Assembly (NCBI RefSeq): GCF_026004115.1
Contig: NZ_BPIM01000001.1
Coordinates: 1,759,501-1,823,500 of the forward strand
Origin: Meiothermus sp.
GTDB lineage: Bacteria; Deinococcota; Deinococci; Deinococcales; Thermaceae
Direction of reading: 5' to 3'
Length of the DNA stretch: 64,000 nucleotides
Part shown: positions 63,896 through 64,000 of the stretch, piece by piece
Layout of the letters: each line of letters begins with the position of its first letter
Numbering within the stretch: position 1 is the first letter of the stretch
The notes under the pieces: generated by a model
What the model was told of the DNA's origin: nothing
Databases searched by the model: none
What the model saw: the letters and a program-made list of their open reading frames with translations, nothing else
Position numbers and translations under genes: made by a program

Positions 63896-64000
63896 TGAAA
63901 ACGCCCCACGACATAATCATTCAACCCGTCTTGTCCGAAAAAGCCTATGGCCGCTTTGCTGAGGGGATTTATACCTTCTGGGTACACCCCAAAGCCAACA
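63895..64000 (+). CDS. rplW: Ribosomal protein L23, N-terminal part
   Basis: ATG 63895 overlaps the rplD stop. The visible 35 residues read [17 protein letters not shown] and [10 protein letters not shown], the beginning of L23, which lines the exit tunnel and docks SRP and trigger factor. The gene runs off the right edge. Confidence 0.95.
   Translation, partial: MKTPHDIIIQPVLSEKAYGRFAEGIYTFWVHPKAN

Overview
The window is a piece of a G+C-rich bacterial chromosome, most likely Meiothermus or a close Thermaceae relative. The reasons are strong G/C preference at third codon positions, very frequent CTCGAG hexamers inside genes, an EF-Tu carrying the extra helix segment seen in Thermus EF-Tu, and a continuous str-S10 ribosomal gene order (rpsL-rpsG-fusA-tuf-rpsJ-rplC-rplD-rplW). 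Several genes also have a good -10 box only 7-12 bases before the start codon, as expected for the leaderless mRNAs of this phylum. The genus is an inference; no 16S gene is present. I found no tRNA, rRNA, CRISPR array or prophage.

Layout. 1-7.9 kb: end of carA, then scattered single genes (secreted protein, esterase, ParA-like ATPase, PatB/MalY-type C-S lyase, membrane diguanylate cyclase, FAD oxidoreductase, rnhB, lipoprotein). 7.9-11.8 kb: a three-gene TRAP transporter flanked by two copies of a dispersed hairpin repeat. 11.7-14.7 kb: quinone oxidoreductase and a GH3 beta-N-acetylhexosaminidase. 14.8-26.7 kb: a long amino-sugar/glycan utilisation cluster (nanE, RpiR regulator, ABC binding protein and two permeases, DUF4127 protein, GH38 alpha-mannosidase, nagA, SIS-type deaminase). 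Its DUF4127 and GH38 genes carry single-base frameshifts. 26.7-35.0 kb: hydroxyacyl-CoA dehydrogenase, VOC protein, DUF4032-like protein, a second and exported DUF4127 protein, a large GAF/HD-GYP sensor and metK. 35.2-38.8 kb: a proline-degradation operon (GntR regulator, proline dehydrogenase, ACT-domain protein, P5C dehydrogenase). 38.9-53.5 kb: mixed housekeeping and accessory genes (HD hydrolase, aquaporin, UDG, nitronate monooxygenase, VWA protein, LprI-like protein, folC, an Ig-like/coiled-coil-HhH pair, class III aminotransferase, MATE pump, PaaX regulator). 53.5-55.0 kb: an insertion sequence beside the fourth repeat copy. 55.0-57.6 kb: NUDIX hydrolase, MazG, membrane protein and SCO1. 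57.8-64 kb: the str-S10 operon with its promoter and a hairpin-bearing leader, running off the window inside rplW.

How the genes work together. The 14.8-26.7 kb cluster reads as one catabolic route. Exported or cytoplasmic glycosidases (GH3, GH38) cut amino-sugar-containing glycans, an ABC importer without its own ATPase takes up the products, and NanE, NagA and the SIS deaminase bring ManNAc-6-P and GlcNAc-6-P to fructose-6-P. The RpiR protein probably senses a sugar phosphate. No sugar kinase is encoded here. The proline operon converts proline to glutamate in two steps under a FadR-type regulator with a perfect operator over its own -10 box.

The most novel items are: (1) a four-copy, roughly 128-234 bp palindromic repeat family with near-identical ends, one copy of which encodes the C-terminal tail of the quinone oxidoreductase; (2) two DUF4127 paralogues, one sitting inside the amino-sugar cluster; (3) degenerate seven-base-period repeats in several intergenic gaps; (4) a membrane-anchored coiled-coil protein with tandem HhH domains paired with an Ig-like surface protein.
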